From an uncultured Rubrobacteraceae bacterium (GTDB lineage: Bacteria > Actinomycetota > Rubrobacteria > Rubrobacterales > Rubrobacteraceae): a DNA stretch of 64,000 bases. A program made the translations under genes and the position numbers. Numbering within the stretch: position 1 is the first letter of the stretch; each line of letters opens with the position of its first letter. This document shows positions 1 to 7,026 of this stretch, one piece after another. The stretch is from assembly GCA_902806085.1 (NCBI GenBank), contig CADCVH010000118.1:62001-126000 (forward strand). The letters are read 5' to 3'. Below the pieces are notes generated by a model. The model made no database searches, had not been told where the DNA came from, and worked only from the letters and a program-made list of their open reading frames with translations.

Positions 1-165
1 AAGCGGAGCACTCTAGGGACGCTTAAACCCCTACGCAATATGACGTTCGTTACTAACTAGCCCGCTTTTTTTCGGAAGCAGCCTAGATAAAGGAGAAAGA
101 CTGTTGTGCCCGCGCAACCAAATTTTAACGAATCTTAATATTTGTAACGTCGATGAAAGTTTCGG
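1..165. other. AT-richer left edge, no gene assigned
   Basis: This stretch is visibly richer in A and T than the rest of the window and contains a run of seven T around 65-71. A purine-rich AAAGGAGAAAG lies upstream of a TTG at 104, but the reading frame that follows soon runs antisense to the neighbouring gene and becomes arginine-rich, as shadow frames do here. It is probably the regulatory or terminal part of a gene outside the window plus the 3' flank of the minus-strand gene ending at 166. Confidence 0.3.
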
Positions 166-675
166 TTATGGGGCGAAGTTTCTGAGGACGAGAAAGAGGC
201 GCCAGAAGCGGCGTTTGCTCTCGTCGTGGTCCAGGGCGGGCGCGAGGGGTGGTAGGCGGAGGCCGGCGGCGCCGGAGGTCCAGGTAAAGGGTGTTCCTTC
301 CTCGGCTTCGGCGAAGGCGCGTCGGGCGAGCGGGTAGTCGAGGTCGTCCAGGTCGCGGGCGGCGCCGGGTCCAACGGCGACCAGGAGTTGGGGTTCGGTG
401 GCGAGTATCTCCTCCCCGAGGAGGCCGGTTGCGGCGTAGGTGACGTAGGCGTCGGGGAGGCCGACGGCGAGGAGGCTCGCCTGGAGGGCGTCGAGGACGC
501 GGGGGCCGACCGGCTGTTCCACGACGAGCACGACGCCGGTCGTCGGGTCGCCGAGCGGGGCTGGGTGCCCGGCCTCTTTCATGCGGCGGGAGAGGGTGGA
601 GATCTCTTGCTCCGTCTTGCGCCGGTAGTCTTCGGCGGCGTCGCGTCCCGTTGTGGTCCTACCTTCCGGTGGCAC
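166..675 (-). CDS. Conserved-looking hypothetical protein, 169 aa
   Basis: I do not recognise this protein. It has an N-terminal charged helical stretch (about residues 12-35), a central beta/alpha part containing TTGVVLVVEQPVGPRVLDAL, then a LLVAVGPGAARDLDDLDYPL segment and a C-terminal KRRFWRLFLVLR helix. There is no signal peptide or clear membrane span, so it is probably cytoplasmic. The GTG start overlaps the end of the upstream phosphatidyltransferase gene by 17 bases, which implies translational coupling, but that does not by itself reveal a function. A distant nucleotide-binding or glycosylase-like fold is possible; I would not assign it. Confidence 0.6.
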   Translation of the reverse strand: MPPEGRTTTGRDAAEDYRRKTEQEISTLSRRMKEAGHPAPLGDPTTGVVLVVEQPVGPRVLDALQASLLAVGLPDAYVTYAATGLLGEEILATEPQLLVAVGPGAARDLDDLDYPLARRAFAEAEEGTPFTWTSGAAGLRLPPLAPALDHDESKRRFWRLFLVLRNFAP

Positions 676-1186
676 GGCGGACGTGGAGTATGCGCTGGGT
701 CGTGGTGACGAGGGCGCCGGCGGCGACGAGGGCGAGGCCAGGGGTAAGGAGGCCCAGCATAGAGAAGACCGAGAGGATCACGACGCGCCCGGCCCGCTCC
801 AGCAGGCCGACCTCGCACGGGACGTTCAGGCCTTCGGCGCGGGCGCGGGCGTAGGAGGTGAGGAGTGAGAAGGTCATGGCGAGGCCAGCCAGCAGGGTTT
901 CGGTGGGTCGGGAGGCGTTGGCGTAGAAGAAGATCACGCCGACGAACACCGCCGACTCCGAGAGCCGGTCCAGGGTAGAGTCCAGGAAGGCCCCGAAGGA
1001 GCTCATGCGGTTCGACTCGCGGGCCACCGCGCCGTCGAGGGCGTCGAAGAGCCCGCCGAGCAGCATCACGGCGCCGGCGACGCGCAGGTGTCCGAGCCCG
1101 AAGAGGACGGCCGCGCCCAGCGCGAGCGTCCAGCCGATGACCGTCAGAGTGTCGGGCCGCACCCTCATCGCGGAGAGGAGCCGCAC
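659..1186 (-). CDS. CDP-alcohol phosphatidyltransferase family protein
   Basis: An integral membrane enzyme that joins a CDP-diacylglycerol (or CDP-alcohol) to an alcohol acceptor in phospholipid synthesis. The family signature D-x2-DG-x2-AR-x8-G-x3-D-x3-D is complete at about residues 48-73, so the metal-binding site looks intact. Several hydrophobic segments follow. The acceptor cannot be read from sequence; phosphatidylglycerophosphate or phosphatidylinositol-phosphate synthase are the usual options. At 175 aa it is slightly short. The frame stays open upstream to the stop shared with the preceding gene at 1277-1279, encoding a plausible LLFVLRPLVRLLSAM lead-in, but that stretch has no ATG, GTG or TTG, so the GTG at 1186 is the only standard start. 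Confidence 0.8.
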   Translation of the reverse strand: MRLLSAMRVRPDTLTVIGWTLALGAAVLFGLGHLRVAGAVMLLGGLFDALDGAVARESNRMSSFGAFLDSTLDRLSESAVFVGVIFFYANASRPTETLLAGLAMTFSLLTSYARARAEGLNVPCEVGLLERAGRVVILSVFSMLGLLTPGLALVAAGALVTTTQRILHVRRATGR

Positions 1187-1276
1187 GAGGGGGCGCAGGA
1201 CGAAGAGCAGGGCGTCTTTGGACGCGGTTCTTGGGGCGTAAGGCCTGCCGGGTTCGCGGTGCGGGAAGGTCAGGGC

Positions 1277-2458
1277 CTAGCCCTCCCTCTCGTCCTCGGC
1301 GCGGCGGGTGCGGCCCAGGCCGGCGGCCTCCGGGAGCGATTCCGCCTCCGCCGTTTTGGGCGGCTCCTCCTCTGCCGGCTCCAGCGGCGGCCTCGACCAA
1401 CGCTCGAAGTCAAGGGTCGTGCGCCCGTAGCGGATCGTGGCGGCGATGATGGCGACGATCGGGACGGCGAAGATCGCGCCGACCACCCCGTAGAGGGCCG
1501 TGCCGGCCAGGGTGCCGAAGAGCACCCACAGGGGATGGACGCCGGTAGAGCCGCCCTGGATCTTGGGCACCAGGATGTTCCCTTCTATTTGCTGGGCGAC
1601 GAGGAACAGGGCGGAGACGACGAGCGCCTCCGTGAAGCCGCCGAAAAAGAGCGCGATCAGGACCCCGGGGACCGCCCCCAGGAAGGCGCCCAGAACGGGG
1701 ATTATCTCCGTGACCGCCACCCACACCCCGACGAGGAGGGCGTACTCTCCGACCGTGAAGAACATGATCGCCCACCCGATGACGCCCATGATGGCGCAGA
1801 GCAGGAACTGCCCCTTGAGGTACTTGATCAGGGTCTGCTCGACGGCGTGGAACAGCTCCAATGCCTGGTCCCGGATCGTCTCGGGTATGGCCCGGACCAC
1901 GGCGCGCGTGATCCTCTCCCGCTCGAGCAGCAGGTAGACGGAGACGAGGATCATCAGCAGCAGGTTGAAGAGCACCCCGAAGATCCCGAAGACCCCGCCG
2001 ATAACGCCGGTCGCCACGTCGAACACCTGCCCGGCCGACGGCGCGTTGGACCTCAGCACCTGCAGCACCTGGTCCTGGTCAAGCTCCGTAACGTACTGGC
2101 CGACGAAAGGCAGCCCTTGGGCCTGCTCCGTCAGGGCGTCCGCCTGCTGAACGATGGCCTGGGGGTTACCTGCTATAGCCCTGACCTGCGAGATGGCGGG
2201 GACGACGACCGTCAGCACCGCCGCCCCGGACGCCAGGATCAGGACGAGAAACAACCCGACGACCGCGATCACCCTCGGCACCCGCAACCTCTCGAGGCGC
2301 CGCACGATCGGGTTCAGGGCGTAGGCCAGGACGCCGGCCGCCAGGAAGGTCAGCAGAACGCTGCTGACCTGGCGCACGAAAGAGATAAGTATCAACACGC
2401 CCACGGCGAGCGCTATGTACTGGAGGTACGTTGAGACTACCAGCTTCTTGGCGGGCAC
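1277..2458 (-). CDS. AI-2E family transporter (PF01594)
   Basis: A multi-pass inner-membrane protein of 393 aa, the usual length. It has paired N-terminal spans (about residues 10-70), a span followed by a long extracytoplasmic or re-entrant region (about 75-210), and a C-terminal block of hydrophobic helices with the family-like VTEIIPVLGAFLGAVPG and GVHPLWVLFGTLAG segments. The family name comes from an early autoinducer-2 export claim; members are now also linked to ion antiport and general permease roles, so no substrate is assigned. The GTG start has GGAGG six bases upstream. A TATATT box at 2502-2507 on the minus strand could serve it. It is probably co-transcribed with the phosphatidyltransferase downstream. 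Confidence 0.85.
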   Translation of the reverse strand: MPAKKLVVSTYLQYIALAVGVLILISFVRQVSSVLLTFLAAGVLAYALNPIVRRLERLRVPRVIAVVGLFLVLILASGAAVLTVVVPAISQVRAIAGNPQAIVQQADALTEQAQGLPFVGQYVTELDQDQVLQVLRSNAPSAGQVFDVATGVIGGVFGIFGVLFNLLLMILVSVYLLLERERITRAVVRAIPETIRDQALELFHAVEQTLIKYLKGQFLLCAIMGVIGWAIMFFTVGEYALLVGVWVAVTEIIPVLGAFLGAVPGVLIALFFGGFTEALVVSALFLVAQQIEGNILVPKIQGGSTGVHPLWVLFGTLAGTALYGVVGAIFAVPIVAIIAATIRYGRTTLDFERWSRPPLEPAEEEPPKTAEAESLPEAAGLGRTRRAEDEREG

Positions 2459-2574
2459 CCCGGCCTCCGTTCGCGTCTGGTCTTCGTGCCTGATCGTCCC
2501 AAATATACCCGACCCGGCATAGCCGCAGCGACGCGCGAGGTTACGCCGGGGTTGCGTCGACGTTACGAAAGGGT

Positions 2575-2603
2575 TTTACAGTCAGCGTCCCTCTCTGTAT
2601 AAT
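2575..2603 (+). promoter_or_regulatory. Sigma-70-type promoter, TTTACA-17-TATAAT
   Basis: TTTACA at 2575-2580 and a perfect TATAAT at 2598-2603 are separated by 17 bases. Transcription should begin near 2610, only about five bases before the ATG at 2615, so the mRNA would be leaderless or nearly so. Confidence 0.75.
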
Positions 2604-2614
2604 CCTCGCCCAGT

Positions 2615-3472
2615 ATGGGAGGGGGAAACGCTCAAGAGGCCCAACATGTTGGGGAACGTCGTCGGCCCGCGCCGCGTTCGAAGCGTGGCGGAGCGCGGGC
2701 GGAGAGGCGGCCCCAGCCGGGCCGGAACACCGTCGGTCGCCTCACCGAGTTGCGCGAGGCCAGGAAGACCGAGCGCGACGCTGGCGTCTACAGGCGGCGG
2801 CGAGTCGTGGCGATCTCGCTGTTGGTGCTCGGAGCGGTAGCGCTGGTCTTCGCCGTCCTCGTGCAGACGCAGGCCTCCAGCGCCACCGAGCGGGCCGTCC
2901 CCATAGACCCGAACAACGCGGGGCCGGACACGGTCCTGGCGGAGGCGGCGGGCGTCGGCGTCTCGACCCCCGTGCGCCCGGCGAACCTGACCGGCCTCGG
3001 CTACCACCCGGGGGGCGAGAGCCTGGTCGCGATGGCCCCGCGCGGCGAGAACCTCTCCAAGAACGCCCTCCTCGGGCTCGTCTCCAAGGGCAGGACGCCC
3101 GAGGGCATCAACTACAACGTCATGGACGCCGCCGGAAGGGACGGCGCCAGAACGGGCGCCCTGGACGTCGGGGCGGGGGCCGGCACGACGGCCTACGCCC
3201 CGGTGACGGGCTCAGTCACCTCCATCCGCCCGGATCCAACGGTAGAAGGCGCGAACATCGTGGAGATAAAGCCCGACGCCAACCCCGACGTCCGGGTAAA
3301 CGTCGCCCTCGTGCAGAGCGACGGCGGCGCAGGCGTCAACGACCACGTCGTCGCCGGCATGACCCGCCTCGGCGCCGTGGCCGATTCGGCGGAGGTCCTC
3401 GACCCCCAGATCTCCGCCTACACCGCGGACGCCGGCAACCACGTCACCATCACCGTCTCGAGGGTGGGTTAG
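2615..3472 (+). CDS. Single-pass membrane protein with a degenerate LytM/M23-like domain
   Basis: A 285-aa protein with a basic cytoplasmic tail (about residues 1-68), one transmembrane helix (about 69-88, VVAISLLVLGAVALVFAVLV) and an extracytoplasmic part. The C-terminal portion reads like a lysostaphin-fold (M23) domain: a DVGAGAGTTAYAPVTGSVTS strand pair, then GANIVEIKP and a later GVNDHVVAGMTRLG. The histidines that bind zinc in active LytM peptidases are absent, so I infer a catalytically dead scaffold or activator, like many divisome-linked LytM proteins. The start follows a strong promoter with almost no leader and there is no Shine-Dalgarno sequence. The LytM reading rests on pattern only. 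Confidence 0.65.
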   Translation: MGGGNAQEAQHVGERRRPAPRSKRGGARAERRPQPGRNTVGRLTELREARKTERDAGVYRRRRVVAISLLVLGAVALVFAVLVQTQASSATERAVPIDPNNAGPDTVLAEAAGVGVSTPVRPANLTGLGYHPGGESLVAMAPRGENLSKNALLGLVSKGRTPEGINYNVMDAAGRDGARTGALDVGAGAGTTAYAPVTGSVTSIRPDPTVEGANIVEIKPDANPDVRVNVALVQSDGGAGVNDHVVAGMTRLGAVADSAEVLDPQISAYTADAGNHVTITVSRVG

Positions 3473-3498
3473 CCGAACCCCGGCGGGCGCCGGGCGTG

Positions 3499-3504
3499 TA
3501 TCAT
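3499..3504 (+). promoter_or_regulatory. Putative -10 box TATCAT for the M50 protease gene
   Basis: TATCAT ends seven bases before the ATG at 3512, the spacing expected if the start codon is at or next to the +1 base. There is no recognisable -35 hexamer and no Shine-Dalgarno sequence. Confidence 0.4.
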
Positions 3505-3511
3505 AAAACCC

Positions 3512-4150
3512 ATGTTTCTATACCTCTTCCAGAACAACCCGTCCGCCGGCATCGCGTTCCTTCTGGGGCTCGTGATCGGCATAACCGTGCACGAGGCCTC
3601 CCACGCGACCTCCGCGTACCTTCTGGGTGACGACACCGCCTACCGCGACGGCAGGGTAACGCTCAACCCGGCCTCCCACCTGGACGTGCTCGGCAGCCTG
3701 ATGCTGCTGATGGCCGGCTTCGGGTGGGGCAAGCCGACGCCCGTGATGCCCTCCAAGCTGCGCGGCGGCGTCTTCGGCCCCGTGGCCGTGGCCCTAGCGG
3801 GGCCCGTCTCCAATCTCCTGATCGTGGCCGTCTGCGGCGCCCTGTTCCTGCTTCCCACGTTCCAGAGCGGCTACCTGGCGATAGTCGTGGTGATGACGGC
3901 CTTCACCAACGCCCTGCTCTTCGTCTTCAACCTTATCCCCATCCCCCCGCTCGACGGCTCGAAGATCCTCTTCCCTTTCCTACCCCGCGCCCTGGACGGT
4001 TTCGTGGACTTCATGAACCAGTACGGGCCGATGATCCTGTTCGGCCTCATCATCGTCTCCTTCGTCACAAACCTCCCGATCTTCAACTACCTCCTCGCGC
4101 CCATAACGCCCATACTCAGCGCCTTCGGCCTGCCGCCGATAAGTTTTTAG
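3512..4150 (+). CDS. Site-2 protease family (M50) membrane metalloprotease
   Basis: A compact 212-aa intramembrane zinc protease. The HExxH motif is present as HEASH at about residue 29 in the first hydrophobic region, and the second metal-binding motif appears as NLIPIPPLDGSK at about 140. Further hydrophobic helices surround these, and there is no PDZ domain. This is the small rhomboid-sized M50 type seen in many bacteria, whose substrates are mostly unknown; anti-sigma factors or membrane remnants are the usual proposals. It follows the LytM-like protein by 39 bases on the same strand but has its own -10 box. Confidence 0.85.
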   Translation: MFLYLFQNNPSAGIAFLLGLVIGITVHEASHATSAYLLGDDTAYRDGRVTLNPASHLDVLGSLMLLMAGFGWGKPTPVMPSKLRGGVFGPVAVALAGPVSNLLIVAVCGALFLLPTFQSGYLAIVVVMTAFTNALLFVFNLIPIPPLDGSKILFPFLPRALDGFVDFMNQYGPMILFGLIIVSFVTNLPIFNYLLAPITPILSAFGLPPISF

Positions 4151-4407
4151 GTTCTAGGCATAAGGTAGGAAATAGACGACAGAGGTCGTCGGGGTTGCTC
4201 GCGAGAAAACCCGTTCTCCCCCGTCACCTTGTGGAGAGCTCCGGGTATCGTCGACACCACCCCGAAACCTTGTACCTAGAACCCGAAAACCTATAAAAGA
4301 GGGGCGGCGCGGTCCGTAGGGAGGGGGGAGAATCTACGGACTTGGCGCCGCCCACCACTATTCTACCCCTCCACCGGTCGTAGCGTAAGCTCTACCTCAG
4401 GTTCAAG
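4151..4407. other. 257-bp intergenic region between convergent genes
   Basis: Besides the hairpin, this gap holds the short element GGTTCTAGG and, inverted, CCTAGAACC-like text at 4275-4283. The same kind of sequence recurs at 9936-9964 and near 48517, so it looks like a small dispersed or degenerate intergenic repeat. No open frame here has coding character. Confidence 0.4.
4302..4353. terminator. Large hairpin between convergent genes, probable terminator
   Basis: GGGCGGCGC (4302-4310) plus TCCGTAG (4313-4319) pair with CTACGGA (4334-4340) plus GCGCCGCCC (4345-4353), leaving a 14-base purine-rich loop. On the minus strand the stem is followed by a T-rich TCTTTTATAGGTTTT, so it fits best as the terminator of the sensor kinase operon. 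On the plus strand there is no T-run. Confidence 0.6.
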
Positions 4408-6246
4408 CTAAGAAACGTCGAGGGGTTGGGGTTCGTTCGGGCTTCGGGAGGTCTCGGTCAGGGGGAGGAGGATGGAGAAGGTGCTGCCCGCCCCGGGCCG
4501 GCTCTCGACCCGGATCTTGCCGCCGAGGTGGTCCGTGATCTCGCGGGCGAGGGCGAGGCCGAGGCCGGTGCCGTCGGCCCGGGAGGAGCCTTCGGCGCGA
4601 TAGAAGCGGTCGAAGATGTGCGGGATCTCGCCCTCCGGTATGCCGCAACCGCGGTCGGCGACGCTTACGACGGCTTGCGCGCCCTCCCGCGAGAGCTCGA
4701 GGTTCACCGGGGACCCGTCCTCGGAGTACTTGATGGCGTTGTCGACGAGAATGGTGAGCGCCCGGTGGAGCTGGTTCGGGTCGGCTTCGACGGGCGGCAC
4801 GGCCTCGGCCCTGACGTTTATGGGGCGCCCCGTGAAGCCGAACTCGCGGCGCAGATCGTGGAGCAGGTCCTCCAGGTACACCTCCTCCGACCGGAAGGTC
4901 ACGGCGTTCGCGTCCAGGCGCGAGAGGTCGAGCAGGGTCTGGGCCAGGCCCTTCAGGCGCTCGGTCTGGCCGCGCATCTCGTTTAGGAACTTGGCCCGGT
5001 ACTCCTCGTCCTCCTCGTCTTCGAGCATCTCCAGGTAGCCGGAGAGGGCGGAGATGGGGGTCTTGAGCTCGTGCGAGGCGTTGGCGATAAAGTCGGCCTT
5101 GGCGCGCTGTACCCGGCGTTCGGCGGTAACGTCCCGCAGGATGGCGAGGGCGCCGTCCTCCAGAGGGGCGGCCCGGATCTCGATAATGCGGTCCCCGGCC
5201 TCGGCGTCGGGCTCGGTGACGGGTCCGGAGTAGCGGGTCTTGGCGAGCACCTCCTGCAGGCGCGTGTGGAACTCGTGCGGGGTCGACTTCAGAAGCTTTA
5301 TGGCCCGGGGGTTCTGGAAGGTGTTCTCGAGGTCCCGGTCCACGCCGACGACGGCGTCCGTCATGCCGTCGAGGATGGCCTTGCCGCGCTCTTTCTCCTG
5401 CTCGATCTGGCCGAAGGCGTCCTTCATGGAGGCGGCCATCGCGTTGAACGAGGAGGCCAGGGAGCCGAGTTCGTCCCCGACGTGGGTGTTTATGCGCTCG
5501 TCGAAGTTGCCGGCGGCCAGCCCCTCCGCCGCGACGTTCAGGCGATCCACCCTGCGGGAGATCAAAACGGCCGCGAAGTACCCCGCGAAGCCCGCGATAA
5601 GGAGCGCCAGGCCGCCCGCCAGGAGGGCCAAGCCTTCTATTCTGTTCAGCGCCTCCTCGGAGTTCTCGACGTCGCTCTGCGTGTAGAACCTGTTGAAGAC
5701 GATGGCGGTGTCCTCTATCTCGCGGCCCTGCTTGTCCCTTACGCCTTCGATGGGAACGGCGTAGGTGGCCTTCCGCTGGCCCGCGTGCAGACCGTTCGGG
5801 ACCGGAATGATGTTCCACCTCGGCTCCCCGGCTTCCGCGGCGTTTCTCACGACCGCGTGGATCCAGTCGAGGTCCTCGTCCCCCCGCACCTTCGCGCTGC
5901 CCTTACCCTCGACCCGGACTATCCCCCACTGCAGGTTCCTCGTCTCCGCGAAGTCCTCCATGTCCTGGGGGGTCGGCTCGTAGTTGCTGCGGCGCATCTG
6001 CGCCTCCCACTGCTGGGCCACCTGCCTGAAGGTGGCGTCGCTGGCCCGGTCCAGGGAGGTCTCCAGGATCGGGCGCACAGCCCAGTAAGTAGCAGTGATG
6101 GAGAACGCGGTTACGAGCACGAACAGGACCGTGAGCCAGACGCGGATGCTCAGGCGCGGCCTGAGTCCCTCTATTACCTCCAGCGGGGGCAGCCTTCCGC
6201 CCTTGCGGCGGGGGGTTCGGCCGGGCTTCTTCTTACCGGAAAACAT
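4408..6246 (-). CDS. Sensor histidine kinase (PhoR/ResE-like)
   Basis: A membrane sensor of about 612 aa. Order: basic N-terminus, transmembrane helix (about 34-56), extracytoplasmic sensing region (about 57-205), second helix (about 208-230), HAMP linker, a PAS-like segment, a HisKA domain with phospho-acceptor histidine in ASHELKTPISALSGYLEM, and a HATPase domain with N-box VDNAIKYS, G1 DRGCGIPEG and G2 GTGLGLALA. It should autophosphorylate and pass phosphate to the response regulator immediately upstream. The gene overlaps that regulator: a GTG at 6258 and an ATG at 6246 both lie inside it; I chose the ATG. The signal is not readable from sequence. The gene ends before a strong terminator hairpin. 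Confidence 0.9.
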   Translation of the reverse strand: MFSGKKKPGRTPRRKGGRLPPLEVIEGLRPRLSIRVWLTVLFVLVTAFSITATYWAVRPILETSLDRASDATFRQVAQQWEAQMRRSNYEPTPQDMEDFAETRNLQWGIVRVEGKGSAKVRGDEDLDWIHAVVRNAAEAGEPRWNIIPVPNGLHAGQRKATYAVPIEGVRDKQGREIEDTAIVFNRFYTQSDVENSEEALNRIEGLALLAGGLALLIAGFAGYFAAVLISRRVDRLNVAAEGLAAGNFDERINTHVGDELGSLASSFNAMAASMKDAFGQIEQEKERGKAILDGMTDAVVGVDRDLENTFQNPRAIKLLKSTPHEFHTRLQEVLAKTRYSGPVTEPDAEAGDRIIEIRAAPLEDGALAILRDVTAERRVQRAKADFIANASHELKTPISALSGYLEMLEDEEDEEYRAKFLNEMRGQTERLKGLAQTLLDLSRLDANAVTFRSEEVYLEDLLHDLRREFGFTGRPINVRAEAVPPVEADPNQLHRALTILVDNAIKYSEDGSPVNLELSREGAQAVVSVADRGCGIPEGEIPHIFDRFYRAEGSSRADGTGLGLALAREITDHLGGKIRVESRPGAGSTFSILLPLTETSRSPNEPQPLDVS

Positions 6247-6931
6247 ATCCGACACCACGCGCGGTGTGGATAAACTCGGGGTTACGGGGGTCGCGTTCGA
6301 TCTTCTCGCGGAGGTGGCGGATGTGGACGTCGACGGTCCGCTCGTCGCGGAACTCGTCGCCCCAGACCCTCCGGAGGAGCGCGCTGCGCGAGAACACCCG
6401 GCCGGGGCTGGAGGCCAGGGTAACCAGGAGCTCGAACTCGGTGTAGGTCAGGTCCACCTCTGCGCCGTCCACGGAGACCCTGCGGCTCGGCAGGTTGATG
6501 CGCAGCCTGTCGTAGGTGAGCTCGTCGGGGCGCTGGCCCGCGGGGACGGCCGCGCGGCGCATGATAGCGCGCACCCGCGCCACCAGCTCCCTCACGGCGA
6601 ACGGCTTGGTGACGTAGTCGTCGGCGCCGAGCTCCAGCCCCACGACCCGGTCTATCTCGTCGTCCTTGGCCGTCAGCATGATGACCGGCACCTCGCTCTG
6701 CGCCCGGATGCGCCTGATGACCTCAGTGCCGTCGAGCTTGGGGAGCATGATGTCGAGCACTATGAGGTGCGGCTCGTAGCTCTTGAACGCCTCCAGGGCG
6801 GCCTCGCCGTCGCCCGCCACCTGGATCTGGAACCCCTCCCGCTCCAGGGCGTGCGTGAGCATCTTCTGGAGCGACGGCTCGTCGTCCACCAGAAGTATCT
6901 TGCGCGTAACGCCCTGTAAGTCCTGCACCAT
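6233..6931 (-). CDS. OmpR/PhoB-family response regulator
   Basis: A 232-aa DNA-binding regulator. The receiver domain has ILLVDDEPSLQKML with the acidic pair, phospho-acceptor Asp in HLIVLDIMLPKLDG, the MLTAKDD threonine and the VTKPFAVRELVAR lysine. The winged-helix output domain includes LTYTEFELLVTLASSPGRVF and RTVDVHIRHLREKIE. An upstream ATG-like frame extends to 6994, but a TAGAAT box at 6985-6990 falls inside that extension, so I start at the ATG at 6931, which has GAGGT seven bases before it. It is coupled to the kinase downstream. Confidence 0.9.
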   Translation of the reverse strand: MVQDLQGVTRKILLVDDEPSLQKMLTHALEREGFQIQVAGDGEAALEAFKSYEPHLIVLDIMLPKLDGTEVIRRIRAQSEVPVIMLTAKDDEIDRVVGLELGADDYVTKPFAVRELVARVRAIMRRAAVPAGQRPDELTYDRLRINLPSRRVSVDGAEVDLTYTEFELLVTLASSPGRVFSRSALLRRVWGDEFRDERTVDVHIRHLREKIERDPRNPEFIHTARGVGYVFR

Positions 6932-6984
6932 CGCCAGCCAGTACCTCGTCTGCGGGAACCCAAAACCGCCGTGCGGCTGCCCCG

Positions 6985-6990
6985 ATTCTA
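6985..6990 (-). promoter_or_regulatory. Extended -10 box (TGC-TAGAAT) for the two-component operon
   Basis: On the minus strand TAGAAT is preceded by TGC, an extended -10 arrangement that can work without a good -35. The predicted start of transcription is near 6978, giving a leader of about 47 bases to the ATG at 6931. Confidence 0.5.
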
Positions 6991-7026
6991 GCATGATGGG
7001 CGCGGAAGCTCCCCTTTCTCCGCCCC

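Noticed and set aside
104-337. Possible small gene with a purine-rich ribosome site at the left edge
   Set aside because: Most of it is antisense to the gene ending at 166 and becomes arginine-rich; only the first 20 codons are free, which is too little to support a gene.
1088-2434. Long plus-strand open frame of 448 codons
   Set aside because: It is antisense to the AI-2E transporter, is extremely rich in G, R, D and P with no domain text, and has no ribosome site: a GC-skew shadow.
1277-2458. Autoinducer-2 exporter as a function
   Set aside because: The family name is historical; nothing in the locus relates to quorum sensing.
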